62,654 nucleotides of DNA from an uncultured Paracoccaceae bacterium. GTDB taxonomy: Bacteria > Pseudomonadota > Alphaproteobacteria > Rhodobacterales > Rhodobacteraceae. Of the stretch, positions 27,659 to 34,974 are shown piece after piece. How positions within the stretch are numbered: position 1 is the stretch's first letter; the number at the start of each line of letters is the position of its first letter. The DNA lies in NCBI GenBank assembly GCA_937927675.1, contig CALBSG010000130.1:1-62654 (forward strand). The letters run 5' to 3'. Below the pieces are notes generated by a model. The model was given only the letters and a program-made list of their open reading frames with translations. It made no database searches and was not told the origin of the DNA. The position numbers and the translations under genes were made by a program.

Positions 27659-28657
27659 TTAGATGTTGTAGCGGTCGGTTTTGTAGGCAGCGAGGTTCGC
27701 CGGGTCTTGGAACCAAGCGGCGGTTTCCGCAAGCCCGCGAACAAAGCCGTCGCGCCCGCCAAATTCGGGGTTCCAGTCGAACAACTGTTTGGCCAGTTCC
27801 GTGCCTGCGAACAGGCGATCCACCTCGCTGGCGTCTGGGCGCACGCGGGCCAGATCCAGCTCAACCTCAACCGAAACGCCCATCGCTTCGGCAATCGCCG
27901 CGACCGTGTCGGCGATGGAGATTTCAAAGCCCGAGCCGATGTTGGTGACCCGGCCCAAGGCCGCGTCGCAGCCCATGGCTTGGATAAAGCCGCGGGCGGT
28001 GTCCTTGACGAAGGTAAAGTCCCGGGTGGGCGTCAGCGAGCCCAATTTGATCTGCCGCGATCCGGCGGCGATTTGGCTGATGATGGTCGGGATGACGGCC
28101 CGCGCTGATTGCCGTGGGCCATAGGTATTGAACGGCCGCAGCACCGCCACCGGCAAGTCGAACGAACGATGGAACGACAGCGCCATCTGATCCGCGCCGA
28201 TCTTGGTGGCGGCATAGGGCGACTGGGCGTTCAGCGGATGCTCTTCGGTGATCGGCACGAATTGCGCCGAGCCATAAGTTTCCGAGGTGGAGGTCGACAC
28301 CACCCGAACCCCACCCGCCGAGCGCGCGGCCTGCAGCACATTCAGCGTGCCGGTGACGTTGGTCTGCACATAGGCGTCCGGCGAATGATAGCTGAACGGA
28401 ATGGCAATCAACGCGGCCAGATGCAGCACAATGTCCGCCCCCTTGACCGCCGTCTCAACACCGTGCGGGTCGCGGATATCGCCCGCGATGACCTTGAACT
28501 GCCCCGCCACATCGCTTGGGGCGCGGTCCAGCCACCCCCAGCTGTTCAGCGAGTTGTACATCACGAACGCTGTCACATCGTGGCCATCGCGCACCAGCAT
28601 TTCGGTCAGATGCGACCCGATGAAGCCGTCTGCGCCTGTTACCAGAACCTTACCCAT
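27659..28657 (-). CDS. legB: LegB-type NAD-dependent sugar 4,6-dehydratase
   Basis: The 332-residue extended SDR has the NAD motif TGADGFIGSHL at 7-17, the dehydratase triplet T124-S125-E126 in STSTSETYG, and Y148/K152 in SPYAATK. These features mark a nucleotide-sugar 4,6-dehydratase. The MYNSLNSWGW region and the absence of a PseB-type epimerising sequence fit LegB, which acts on GDP-GlcNAc. It is the first gene of the sugar-precursor part of the cluster, separated from wza by a 150-nt gap containing alternative hairpins. Confidence 0.88.
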   Translation of the reverse strand: MGKVLVTGADGFIGSHLTEMLVRDGHDVTAFVMYNSLNSWGWLDRAPSDVAGQFKVIAGDIRDPHGVETAVKGADIVLHLAALIAIPFSYHSPDAYVQTNVTGTLNVLQAARSAGGVRVVSTSTSETYGSAQFVPITEEHPLNAQSPYAATKIGADQMALSFHRSFDLPVAVLRPFNTYGPRQSARAVIPTIISQIAAGSRQIKLGSLTPTRDFTFVKDTARGFIQAMGCDAALGRVTNIGSGFEISIADTVAAIAEAMGVSVEVELDLARVRPDASEVDRLFAGTELAKQLFDWNPEFGGRDGFVRGLAETAAWFQDPANLAAYKTDRYNI

Positions 28658-28740
28658 GTGATCGACCTTTCGTCATTCTGTTGCAGCGCGCTGTCCAGCG
28701 TCTCTGCGTGTCTCAATTGAAATTTGTGGTTTTTACAAGA

Positions 28741-28765
28741 ACGGCGGCTGACATGCGCCGTCAGC
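28741..28765 (-). other. Mutually exclusive hairpins in the wza-legB gap
   Basis: Two perfect 6-bp stems share bases: ACGGCG (28741-28746) with CGCCGT (28756-28761), and GCTGAC (28747-28752) with GTCAGC (28760-28765). They cannot form together. The gap between wza and legB (28658-28807) is the longest inside the cluster. No clear T-run follows on the minus strand. This may be an RNA switch, processing site or weak terminator. Confidence 0.4.
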
Positions 28766-28807
28766 ACGATACCGACGTTGCGGAAGGCAAGGGATGGCCT
28801 GCCAAGA

Positions 28808-29962
28808 TCACAGCTCTTCCTGAACGCTGTCACGCAAGTCCTGCGACAAGGACAGGGCGCCCAACAGTTGCTGCATGACACGGTTGTAACGCGTGACCGG
28901 CTGTTCCGCGACAAAGATCACGTCCTGCGGGCGCAGTTCAATTTCAGAGGCGATCGACAGGCGCACGGGGTTAGAGCCATCCAGATGATAAGCGACCGCA
29001 GAGCCGCCATTGCGCCGGATCAGGTAGATCTGACTGCTGTCCGAGGTGAACAAGGCCAGTGCCGCGCGCGAAAACAGCGCGTCGCTTAGCGTTTGTCGTG
29101 CCTCGGCCGAGATTGCATACATGGATTGCGAGCCGACCTCACCGGTCAGTACAACCGTCTCGGGGCGATAATACATGTTCTCAAGGTAAACCCGGTCACC
29201 GCCTTGCAGATAATAGACCGGCTGTTGCGGGCTGGTGAGAATGTCGCGTGCCGACAGGCGATATTCCTCTGAGCCGCGGAAGATTTTCACGACCTTGTCA
29301 GCGCCCGGCTCCAGCGTGACGCCCGCGGTTGTCATCACTTCGCTCAAGGACGTAGGCCGGTCGGTAAACGGGATCGACGACGGCTTGGTAACGCCGCCGT
29401 AGAAGATTTTCTGCGAGTTGAACCCCTGCACCGAAACTTCAAAGCGCGGGTCTACGCCTGAGCGCAGAAGCGCGGCTGAGATTGCAGCTTCAGCCTCGGA
29501 GATCGTTTTGCCGACAACGTCGACACGTCCGACCTCGACAATACTGATATAGCCCTCTGACGTGACGGGCAGCGAGCGGACCGTGTATTCATCCGTCGCA
29601 GCCCCGGCGCTGTTGATCTGTGGCATCAGGCGCGCAAATTGTAACGTATCGCCGACGCCGATTTTATAGGTGGGGGCAGCACCAGATGCTGGCGGGCGTA
29701 GATCGATAAACGAATGTTCGTCCACCAACCGCGCCGCGCCGCGCAGATCCGAGCCAACCACCACCCTGCGTTTGAAGGGGGACATGTTGGCTTTCGCAGC
29801 AACCTCAGAGGTCAGGGCGACAATCTGTAAAGGGATCGCCTGCTGGTCTTCTGCGGCATCGGGTTTTGGCAATTTTTGTGGATTATAAAGGGTACCGCAG
29901 CTTGCCAAGGTAAGGGCCGCTGCCATCAAAATCATGATGGTCCGGTGAGGCATATTAATCAT
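28808..29962 (-). CDS. Wza-like polysaccharide export outer-membrane lipoprotein
   Basis: The 384-residue protein starts with a lipoprotein signal: hydrophobic core, then LASC with the lipidated cysteine at residue 22. A Poly_export domain begins near YKIGVGDTLQFARLMPQ, followed by SLBB-type domains (IFYGGVTKPSSIPF and VVLTGEVGSQSMYAI). Such proteins form the outer-membrane channel for polymer export with a Wzz/Wzc partner. The ATG overlaps the stop of the chain-length gene by 4 nt, confirming the pairing. It is longer than minimal Wza-like lipoproteins but similar to E. coli Wza. Confidence 0.92.
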   Translation of the reverse strand: MINMPHRTIMILMAAALTLASCGTLYNPQKLPKPDAAEDQQAIPLQIVALTSEVAAKANMSPFKRRVVVGSDLRGAARLVDEHSFIDLRPPASGAAPTYKIGVGDTLQFARLMPQINSAGAATDEYTVRSLPVTSEGYISIVEVGRVDVVGKTISEAEAAISAALLRSGVDPRFEVSVQGFNSQKIFYGGVTKPSSIPFTDRPTSLSEVMTTAGVTLEPGADKVVKIFRGSEEYRLSARDILTSPQQPVYYLQGGDRVYLENMYYRPETVVLTGEVGSQSMYAISAEARQTLSDALFSRAALALFTSDSSQIYLIRRNGGSAVAYHLDGSNPVRLSIASEIELRPQDVIFVAEQPVTRYNRVMQQLLGALSLSQDLRDSVQEEL

Positions 29963-31770
29963 CCCAACAATAATACATCTGGCGGCGCAACTTCGCGAAT
30001 AGCTTCGGCTGCAGATTTCCGCGCATCGCCCAAACGCGCCACGGCAACCATAGATGTCGGCAACGCGGTCATAATGGACAAAAAGGCACTTGGCACTTTA
30101 TCATAATTGCATTTGAACAGCACCCGATCCAGCGGCGCGGTTTTCGCCTCGATGGTTTCAAGCGCGTTGCCCTTCAACAAGAGCGATGCAAGTTCTCCCA
30201 AATCTGATGTCGTCGCAGCCAGGGTCTGATCGGCAAGGGTCATCCGCCCGGACGGAAGATCAATGACAGCCGCGCGCAAACCCGCGTCAGACCATGCCGT
30301 GACAAGATGGCCAGCGATCATGTCCGACAGGCCACCCGCGGCGGGAGACACCGGCCACAGGACCGCATATTTGGAACTGTCCAGCGCATGGGCGGCAACA
30401 TCGGCCGCTGTCGCGGACTTTTTCACAAAATAGACTTTCTTCGGCCGGATCGCCGCGATGATGGCCCGAACAGTGTGCAGGCAACCGGACATCGTGCTGC
30501 GGGACATTGCGACGACAATCCCGAAAACAACCCCCACAAAAGCCCCAGCCACGGCGATCAGAAGGGTTTTGGGCGCGGCGCGGTCCAGCGGGGGAACTGC
30601 GACCTGAAGGATCAGCCCGTTGGCTGCTTGAAATCCGCTTACGACGGACCTTGCCTTGTATTCCTCGACCAGCAATTCATAGGTCGTTTCCTGAACCTTG
30701 ACGTCGCGCTGCAGCGTCATCAGATCCGAAGCCTCGTCTGCGGAAATCTTGGCATTGGCTTCGGCCGAGACAACCGCCGTGTCGATGTCGGTCAAGCGAA
30801 GGGCAAGAAGTTGCGTGATCTGTTGCAGCCGTTCCTTTGGCAGATCCGTGACCTTTGTCTCGGAATTTGACATCTGCGCCTGAAGGCGAAATTCGGAATT
30901 CAAAAGCTCCGGATAAGACGCGATGACCGCAGCTTGCTTTTCGGCGTTTCCAGCGGCTGAGATCAGCGCCGAGGCGCCTTCGATCATGCGTTTGGTCGAA
31001 TCGCGCGTCTCGCGCAACTTCACCAGTTGCGACGAGCGGCGGACCAGATCCTCAACCGAAAGCGCGTTTCTGCTGATGGAAAACTCTTGCAGGCGCATGA
31101 CCGCTGCATCCATTTCAGCCTGCACTTTTGCCAGCTGTTCGCCCAGATAGGACACCTCACGCACGGCTTTGGATTTCTGTTCATCCAATGTGTCGCTGAG
31201 GACTTTTTTGACAACGGCATTAGCGATCTTGGCCGCGGCTTCGGGGTTCACATGCGAAACGGTGGCCTCAAGGGATTCGTTCTTTGTGGTGCCGAGTTCG
31301 ACCGACTTTTCGAACTTGCGCACAATCGCCTGATCGACTTCGCTGTCGCTCCAGCTGGTTTTGGGTTCCGTCCCGAACAGCCAATCAAGGAGCGAGGGCT
31401 TCTCTGGGCTCAGGCGGGGGTTGAAGTAGGGATCTTCATAAAGACCGGCGGTTTGTGCCAGCCCGATCACGAAATTCCGGCCCTTGACCCGATCGAAAAC
31501 CAGCTTGTCTTCTTTTTCTGAACCGAGGCTCAGGCCAAGTGCCGCAGCTGCCCCCCCCAGATCGCCAAGCCCGCCATTACGACTGCCTTTTTCAATCGCA
31601 AAAACCGACTTTGCTTCATAGGTCGGGGTGATGAACAGCTTGGCGTAACCCACAGCCAAGCAGGCCACGGTCAATCCGGCCGTCACGATGGTGCGCCAGT
31701 TCGCGACGAGGCTGGCGGCAAGCTCGGCCAGATTGATTTCGTCGTCACGCGGAGCGTTTTGTTCTGTCAT
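29959..31770 (-). CDS. Wzz/Wzc-like chain-length protein with degenerate kinase domain
   Basis: The 603-residue polysaccharide co-polymerase begins with a Wzz domain (INLAELAASLVANWRTIV at about 12-29), then membrane segment 1 at about 25-46, a long periplasmic coiled region at about 200-370, a proline-rich PPLDRAAPK stretch and membrane segment 2 at about 401-423. A C-terminal domain of about 150 residues sits where Wzc carries its tyrosine autokinase. Where a P-loop should be the sequence is SPAAGGLSD (about 475-483), without GK[ST]. The next motif reads VIDLPSGRM without the usual DxD, and no tyrosine cluster ends the protein. The kinase is therefore probably inactive. The ATG at 31770 is preferred to one seven codons earlier. 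Confidence 0.88.
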   Translation of the reverse strand: MTEQNAPRDDEINLAELAASLVANWRTIVTAGLTVACLAVGYAKLFITPTYEAKSVFAIEKGSRNGGLGDLGGAAAALGLSLGSEKEDKLVFDRVKGRNFVIGLAQTAGLYEDPYFNPRLSPEKPSLLDWLFGTEPKTSWSDSEVDQAIVRKFEKSVELGTTKNESLEATVSHVNPEAAAKIANAVVKKVLSDTLDEQKSKAVREVSYLGEQLAKVQAEMDAAVMRLQEFSISRNALSVEDLVRRSSQLVKLRETRDSTKRMIEGASALISAAGNAEKQAAVIASYPELLNSEFRLQAQMSNSETKVTDLPKERLQQITQLLALRLTDIDTAVVSAEANAKISADEASDLMTLQRDVKVQETTYELLVEEYKARSVVSGFQAANGLILQVAVPPLDRAAPKTLLIAVAGAFVGVVFGIVVAMSRSTMSGCLHTVRAIIAAIRPKKVYFVKKSATAADVAAHALDSSKYAVLWPVSPAAGGLSDMIAGHLVTAWSDAGLRAAVIDLPSGRMTLADQTLAATTSDLGELASLLLKGNALETIEAKTAPLDRVLFKCNYDKVPSAFLSIMTALPTSMVAVARLGDARKSAAEAIREVAPPDVLLLG

Positions 31771-31821
31771 GGTATCGGGGCACTCAAGCAAAAGGGCAGC
31801 GGAAAGCCGGGCGGCGTTGGG

Positions 31822-32211
31822 TCAAGGCGGGGGCGTCGTGGAGTGGGGGGCGCTCTTGTCTGGCGTGGCTTCTGCCTGCCGAGTTTCTTGATGCAGAGCG
31901 GCAATCTCGGCGGTCAGGGCATCATGTTCCTGAATCTTCCGCGCCAGAAAACGCCCGGTCAGCGCCAGTTTTTCCGACATGCCCTCTGGCGTCAACAAAT
32001 AAAGATAGCGGCGCTTGTCTTCGGCCGCGCGAAAATTCGTAAATTTTACAAAACCTTTTTCGACCAAGGCATGCAGGCAGTAATTTACCCGCCCCAGACT
32101 GACCCCCAGCCGGTCTGCCAGTTGTCTTTGGGTCAGCTCGGGTTCGCTTGCCAAAGCCCGCAGCGCGCGGAAGCGCAGGTCGCTTTGTTCGTTGTCACGA
32201 AGGCTGCTCAT
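31822..32211 (-). CDS. EPS-associated MarR-family transcriptional regulator
   Basis: This protein of about 129 residues has a winged-helix domain: RFRALRALASEPELTQRQLA leads into the helix-turn-helix (GVSLGRVNYCLHALVEKGFV) and the wing (RRYLYLLTPEGMSEK). The pattern matches the MarR-like regulators that head exopolysaccharide loci in proteobacteria (the MarR_EPS type). The ATG at 32211 is chosen because the conserved part starts there and upstream in-frame residues are cysteine/alanine rich and unlike the family. It is the first gene of the export part of the cluster, 51 nt before the chain-length gene, and probably regulates the locus. Confidence 0.85.
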   Translation of the reverse strand: MSSLRDNEQSDLRFRALRALASEPELTQRQLADRLGVSLGRVNYCLHALVEKGFVKFTNFRAAEDKRRYLYLLTPEGMSEKLALTGRFLARKIQEHDALTAEIAALHQETRQAEATPDKSAPHSTTPPP

Positions 32212-32255
32212 TACGCAAGCTGCCGCACAGACAGTGGCGCGCGCCATGCCTTTAG

Positions 32256-32274
32256 ATCGGGGAAATACTCCGAT
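32256..32274. promoter_or_regulatory. Imperfect palindrome upstream of the EPS regulator
   Basis: ATCGG (32256-32260) and CCGAT (32270-32274) flank GGAAATACT. The next base pair inwards is mismatched, and a G-C pair follows. The symmetry lies 45-63 nt before the regulator's start, beside an AT-rich stretch (32276-32300) that is the most promoter-like part of this gap. It is a candidate operator for the EPS regulator on symmetry alone. Confidence 0.3.
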
Positions 32275-32424
32275 TCGTTCATATTTGTACGGCTATAGCA
32301 GCGGGACACCCGAGGCAATGTGCGCGGCGCCCGACTGGCACAACCGGCGCCGTCACAGGCAAGGTTTTGCTTCCCTTGATTTGCAACGGATTGGGCGGCA
32401 ACGGCGCCGCCTTGTTGCGGGGCG

Positions 32425-33855
32425 TCAAGGGGCCGTCGGTGCTGCGGCGGCGGGCAGCGGGGCCTTAAGGATGCCGTTTTCCCAAACCCCCTCTGAGGTT
32501 TCGCCGTTCTTGTAGGTCAGCTTGCCCGGTCCCTGCCGCTTGCCCTTGACGAACGCACCCTCATAGCGGTCGCCAGAGGGGTAGACGGCCAGGCCCTGGC
32601 CCTGCATTTCGCCTGCCGCCCAATCGCCCTCATAGCTGAAGCCGTCGGGCTGGGTGAGCTTGCCCTTGCCCTCGCGCTTGTCGGCCTTGAAGGCGCCTTC
32701 ATAAACCGTGCCATCGGCCCAGCTGGCCTTGCCCACGCCGTCGCGCAGCCCGGCTTTCCAAGACCCGTCATAGCGGTAGCCATCGGCATAGCTCATCTCG
32801 CCCCGGCCTTCGGGTTTGCCTGCAACGACAGCGCCAGTATAGCTTGACCCATCGGCATTGCGCAGAGTGCCTGTTCCGGTCATCACGCCCGCGGCCCATT
32901 GGCCGTCATAGGATGCCCCCGACGGATAGCTGATCTTGCCCTTGCCATCCGGCAAATCAGCCTTGAAGCCGCCTTGATAGGTGGAGCCGTCCGGGTAGGT
33001 CAGTTGGCCTTGCCCCTCCATGCGGCCCGCCACCCAAGCACCGCGATAATGGGCCTTATCCGCCCCGACAAAGCTGCCCTGCCCATGGCGCTGATCGGCT
33101 TTGAACCCACCCTCATAGGTGCCCCCTTTGGCATAGATCATGCGACCTTCGCCCTCGCGTTTGCCCTGCACGAAACTGCCTTCGTAAACGTCACCATTGG
33201 GGTGTTCGAGCTTGCCGGTGCCATTGATCTGCCCCGCCTGCCATTGGCCGGTATAGCGCAGCCCATCCGGCAGCGTCAGCGTGCCCTCTCCCTCGCGCCG
33301 ATCCGCCTTGAATGCGCCTGCATAGGTGCCGCCGTCGGGAAAGGTCACGCGGCCCTTGCCCTCTCTTGCGCCCGCAACCCAAGACCCTTCGTAGCGCAGG
33401 CCCTTGGCGTCGGTCAGAATGCCAGTGCCGTCATGCTTGCCGGATTTGAACTGCCCCTCATAGACGGACCCATCTGCATAGGCCGCGCGGCCGGTGCCGG
33501 TCATCTCGCTGGCGACCCAACTCCCCTCGTAGCTGCTGCCATCGGCATTGGTGATCTTGCCTGTCCCATCCGGTTTGCCCGCGACGAACTGGCCTTCGTA
33601 GACCGAGCCATTGGCATAGCGGGCACGTCCCTTGCCCTCGATCTGGCCCTTGGCCCATTCGCCTTCGTATTCAAAGCCCGAGGGCAATCGGTAGCTGCCG
33701 ATTCCATCCTGCAACCCGTCCTTGAAGGTGCCTTCATAGACCGAGCCGTCATTGTACTGCTTGGTAATGACCTCGCCGTCCGTCTGCGCATGGGCAGGGC
33801 AGGCAAATGCGGCAAGCGTGGCCAACACCAAGGGGGAAAAACCGCGCTGTCGCAT
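32425..33855 (-). CDS. Exported MORN-repeat protein (19 repeats)
   Basis: The 476-residue protein starts at the ATG at 33855 with a signal peptide (hydrophobic core LVLATLAAFACPAHA, likely cut before QTDGE). Almost all the rest is 19 tandem MORN repeats of 23 residues of the form YEGxWxxGxxxGxGxxxxxDG, from about residue 33 to 465, ending in an alanine/proline tail. MORN arrays form long beta-solenoids that often bind lipids or act as scaffolds. A periplasmic or surface scaffold role is possible but unproven. The frame is open further upstream, but that part is antisense to fbp. It is transcribed toward the polysaccharide cluster, 213 nt before the EPS regulator. Confidence 0.9.
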   Translation of the reverse strand: MRQRGFSPLVLATLAAFACPAHAQTDGEVITKQYNDGSVYEGTFKDGLQDGIGSYRLPSGFEYEGEWAKGQIEGKGRARYANGSVYEGQFVAGKPDGTGKITNADGSSYEGSWVASEMTGTGRAAYADGSVYEGQFKSGKHDGTGILTDAKGLRYEGSWVAGAREGKGRVTFPDGGTYAGAFKADRREGEGTLTLPDGLRYTGQWQAGQINGTGKLEHPNGDVYEGSFVQGKREGEGRMIYAKGGTYEGGFKADQRHGQGSFVGADKAHYRGAWVAGRMEGQGQLTYPDGSTYQGGFKADLPDGKGKISYPSGASYDGQWAAGVMTGTGTLRNADGSSYTGAVVAGKPEGRGEMSYADGYRYDGSWKAGLRDGVGKASWADGTVYEGAFKADKREGKGKLTQPDGFSYEGDWAAGEMQGQGLAVYPSGDRYEGAFVKGKRQGPGKLTYKNGETSEGVWENGILKAPLPAAAAPTAP

Positions 33856-33966
33856 GGGAGGCCTTCTGAAAAACTGTTGGGGCCGAGAGTAGGGGGGCAA
33901 GGTGGCTCTGGCAAGATGGGGCGGATCGCGGCATGTAAGGGTTTCGTGATGACAGGAGCTTTGCCG

Positions 33967-34914
33967 ATGCCCGCCTTTCCGCCCGATCATGTCCCTGCGG
34001 GTCTGCGCCCCTTGATGCAAGCGCTGGCCGAAGCGGCGCTTCAGGTTTCGGCGCGCATTGCGCGCAATGGGGTGGAGGAACATCTTGGCGCGGCGGCGGG
34101 TGTCAACAGCGATGGCGATGCGCAAAAGGCGCTGGATGTGATCGCCGATGACCTGTTTCTGGCCGCGGCAAAGGCGGGTGGGGTTCGGCACTATGCCTCT
34201 GAAGAACAGGAAACCGTGCTGGATCTTGGGGCAGGGGCGTGGGCGCTGGCGATTGATCCTTTGGATGGCTCATCGAACATCGACACCAACGTGTCGGTCG
34301 GCACGATCTTTTCGGTCTATCCGGCGGCCGAACTTCCGGATGCCAGCTTTCTGCGCCCGGTCGGCCAACAGATCGGCGCGGGCTATGTGATCTATGGGCC
34401 TCAGGTGGCGCTGGTCTGCTCTTTCGGGCAGGGCGTGCAGCGTTATGTGCTGGACCCCGAGGCGCGGGCGTTCGTGCTGGTCGATGCGGGCGTGCAAATT
34501 CCGCCCGCCGCGCCGGAATTTGCCATCAACGCGTCCAACTACCGGCATTGGCCCGCACCGATCCGGGCCTTTGTCGATGAATGTCTGGCAGGCACCGAAG
34601 GCCCGCGTGCGCGCAATTTCAACATGCGCTGGATCGCCTCTTTGGTGGCTGAAGCGCACCGCATTTTCATCCGGGGGGGCGTGTTCCTTTATCCTGCCGA
34701 TGGCCGCAAAGGGTATGAGGCAGGGCGACTGCGCTTGATCTACGAATGTGCGCCAATGGCCTACCTTGCGGTGCAGGCCGGAGGTGGCGCGACCAATGGC
34801 TTGGATGACATTCTGTCGCTGACACCGCAAAGCCTGCATCAGCGCGTGCCTTTCGTCTTTGGCAGTCAAGTTAAGGTCGATCGGGTGGCCGCGCATTTCG
34901 CGGGGCAGGTGTAA
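33967..34914 (+). CDS. fbp: Class 1 fructose-1,6-bisphosphatase
   Basis: The 315-residue enzyme removes the 1-phosphate of fructose-1,6-bisphosphate in gluconeogenesis and, in autotrophs, the Calvin cycle. Metal-binding residues are visible in SEEQE (78-82) and DPLDGSSN at 98-105, followed by VSVGTIFSVYP, the class 1 signature. FLYPADGRKGYEAGRLRLIY is the conserved C-terminal substrate region. The ATG at 33967 has AGGAG 8 nt upstream. A second ATG at 33949 in frame is less well placed. There are no Calvin-cycle neighbours, so a gluconeogenic role is most likely. Confidence 0.93.
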   Translation: MPAFPPDHVPAGLRPLMQALAEAALQVSARIARNGVEEHLGAAAGVNSDGDAQKALDVIADDLFLAAAKAGGVRHYASEEQETVLDLGAGAWALAIDPLDGSSNIDTNVSVGTIFSVYPAAELPDASFLRPVGQQIGAGYVIYGPQVALVCSFGQGVQRYVLDPEARAFVLVDAGVQIPPAAPEFAINASNYRHWPAPIRAFVDECLAGTEGPRARNFNMRWIASLVAEAHRIFIRGGVFLYPADGRKGYEAGRLRLIYECAPMAYLAVQAGGGATNGLDDILSLTPQSLHQRVPFVFGSQVKVDRVAAHFAGQV

Positions 34915-34974
34915 GGCTTTTCCTTCCCCCGGAACCTGATAAAGATTTGGCCTTGGAATAACCGGAATAGGCCC

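Noticed and set aside
21808..28657. Reading the nonulosonate genes as a sialic (neuraminic) or pseudaminic acid pathway
   Set aside because: The LegB/LegC pair with a PtmE-type CBS guanylyltransferase and a hydrolysing epimerase fits legionaminic acid. A neuraminic route needs neither dehydratase nor aminotransferase, and a pseudaminic route would need PseG.
32476..33760. Regular 69-bp DNA periodicity resembling an array
   Set aside because: It is the coding repeat of the MORN protein. There are no identical short repeats with unique spacers, so it is not CRISPR.
32899..33966. Long upstream extension of the fbp frame across the MORN gene
   Set aside because: The repeat composition of the MORN gene keeps the opposite strand free of stops. 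The FBPase family starts near 33967, where a good ribosome-binding site exists.
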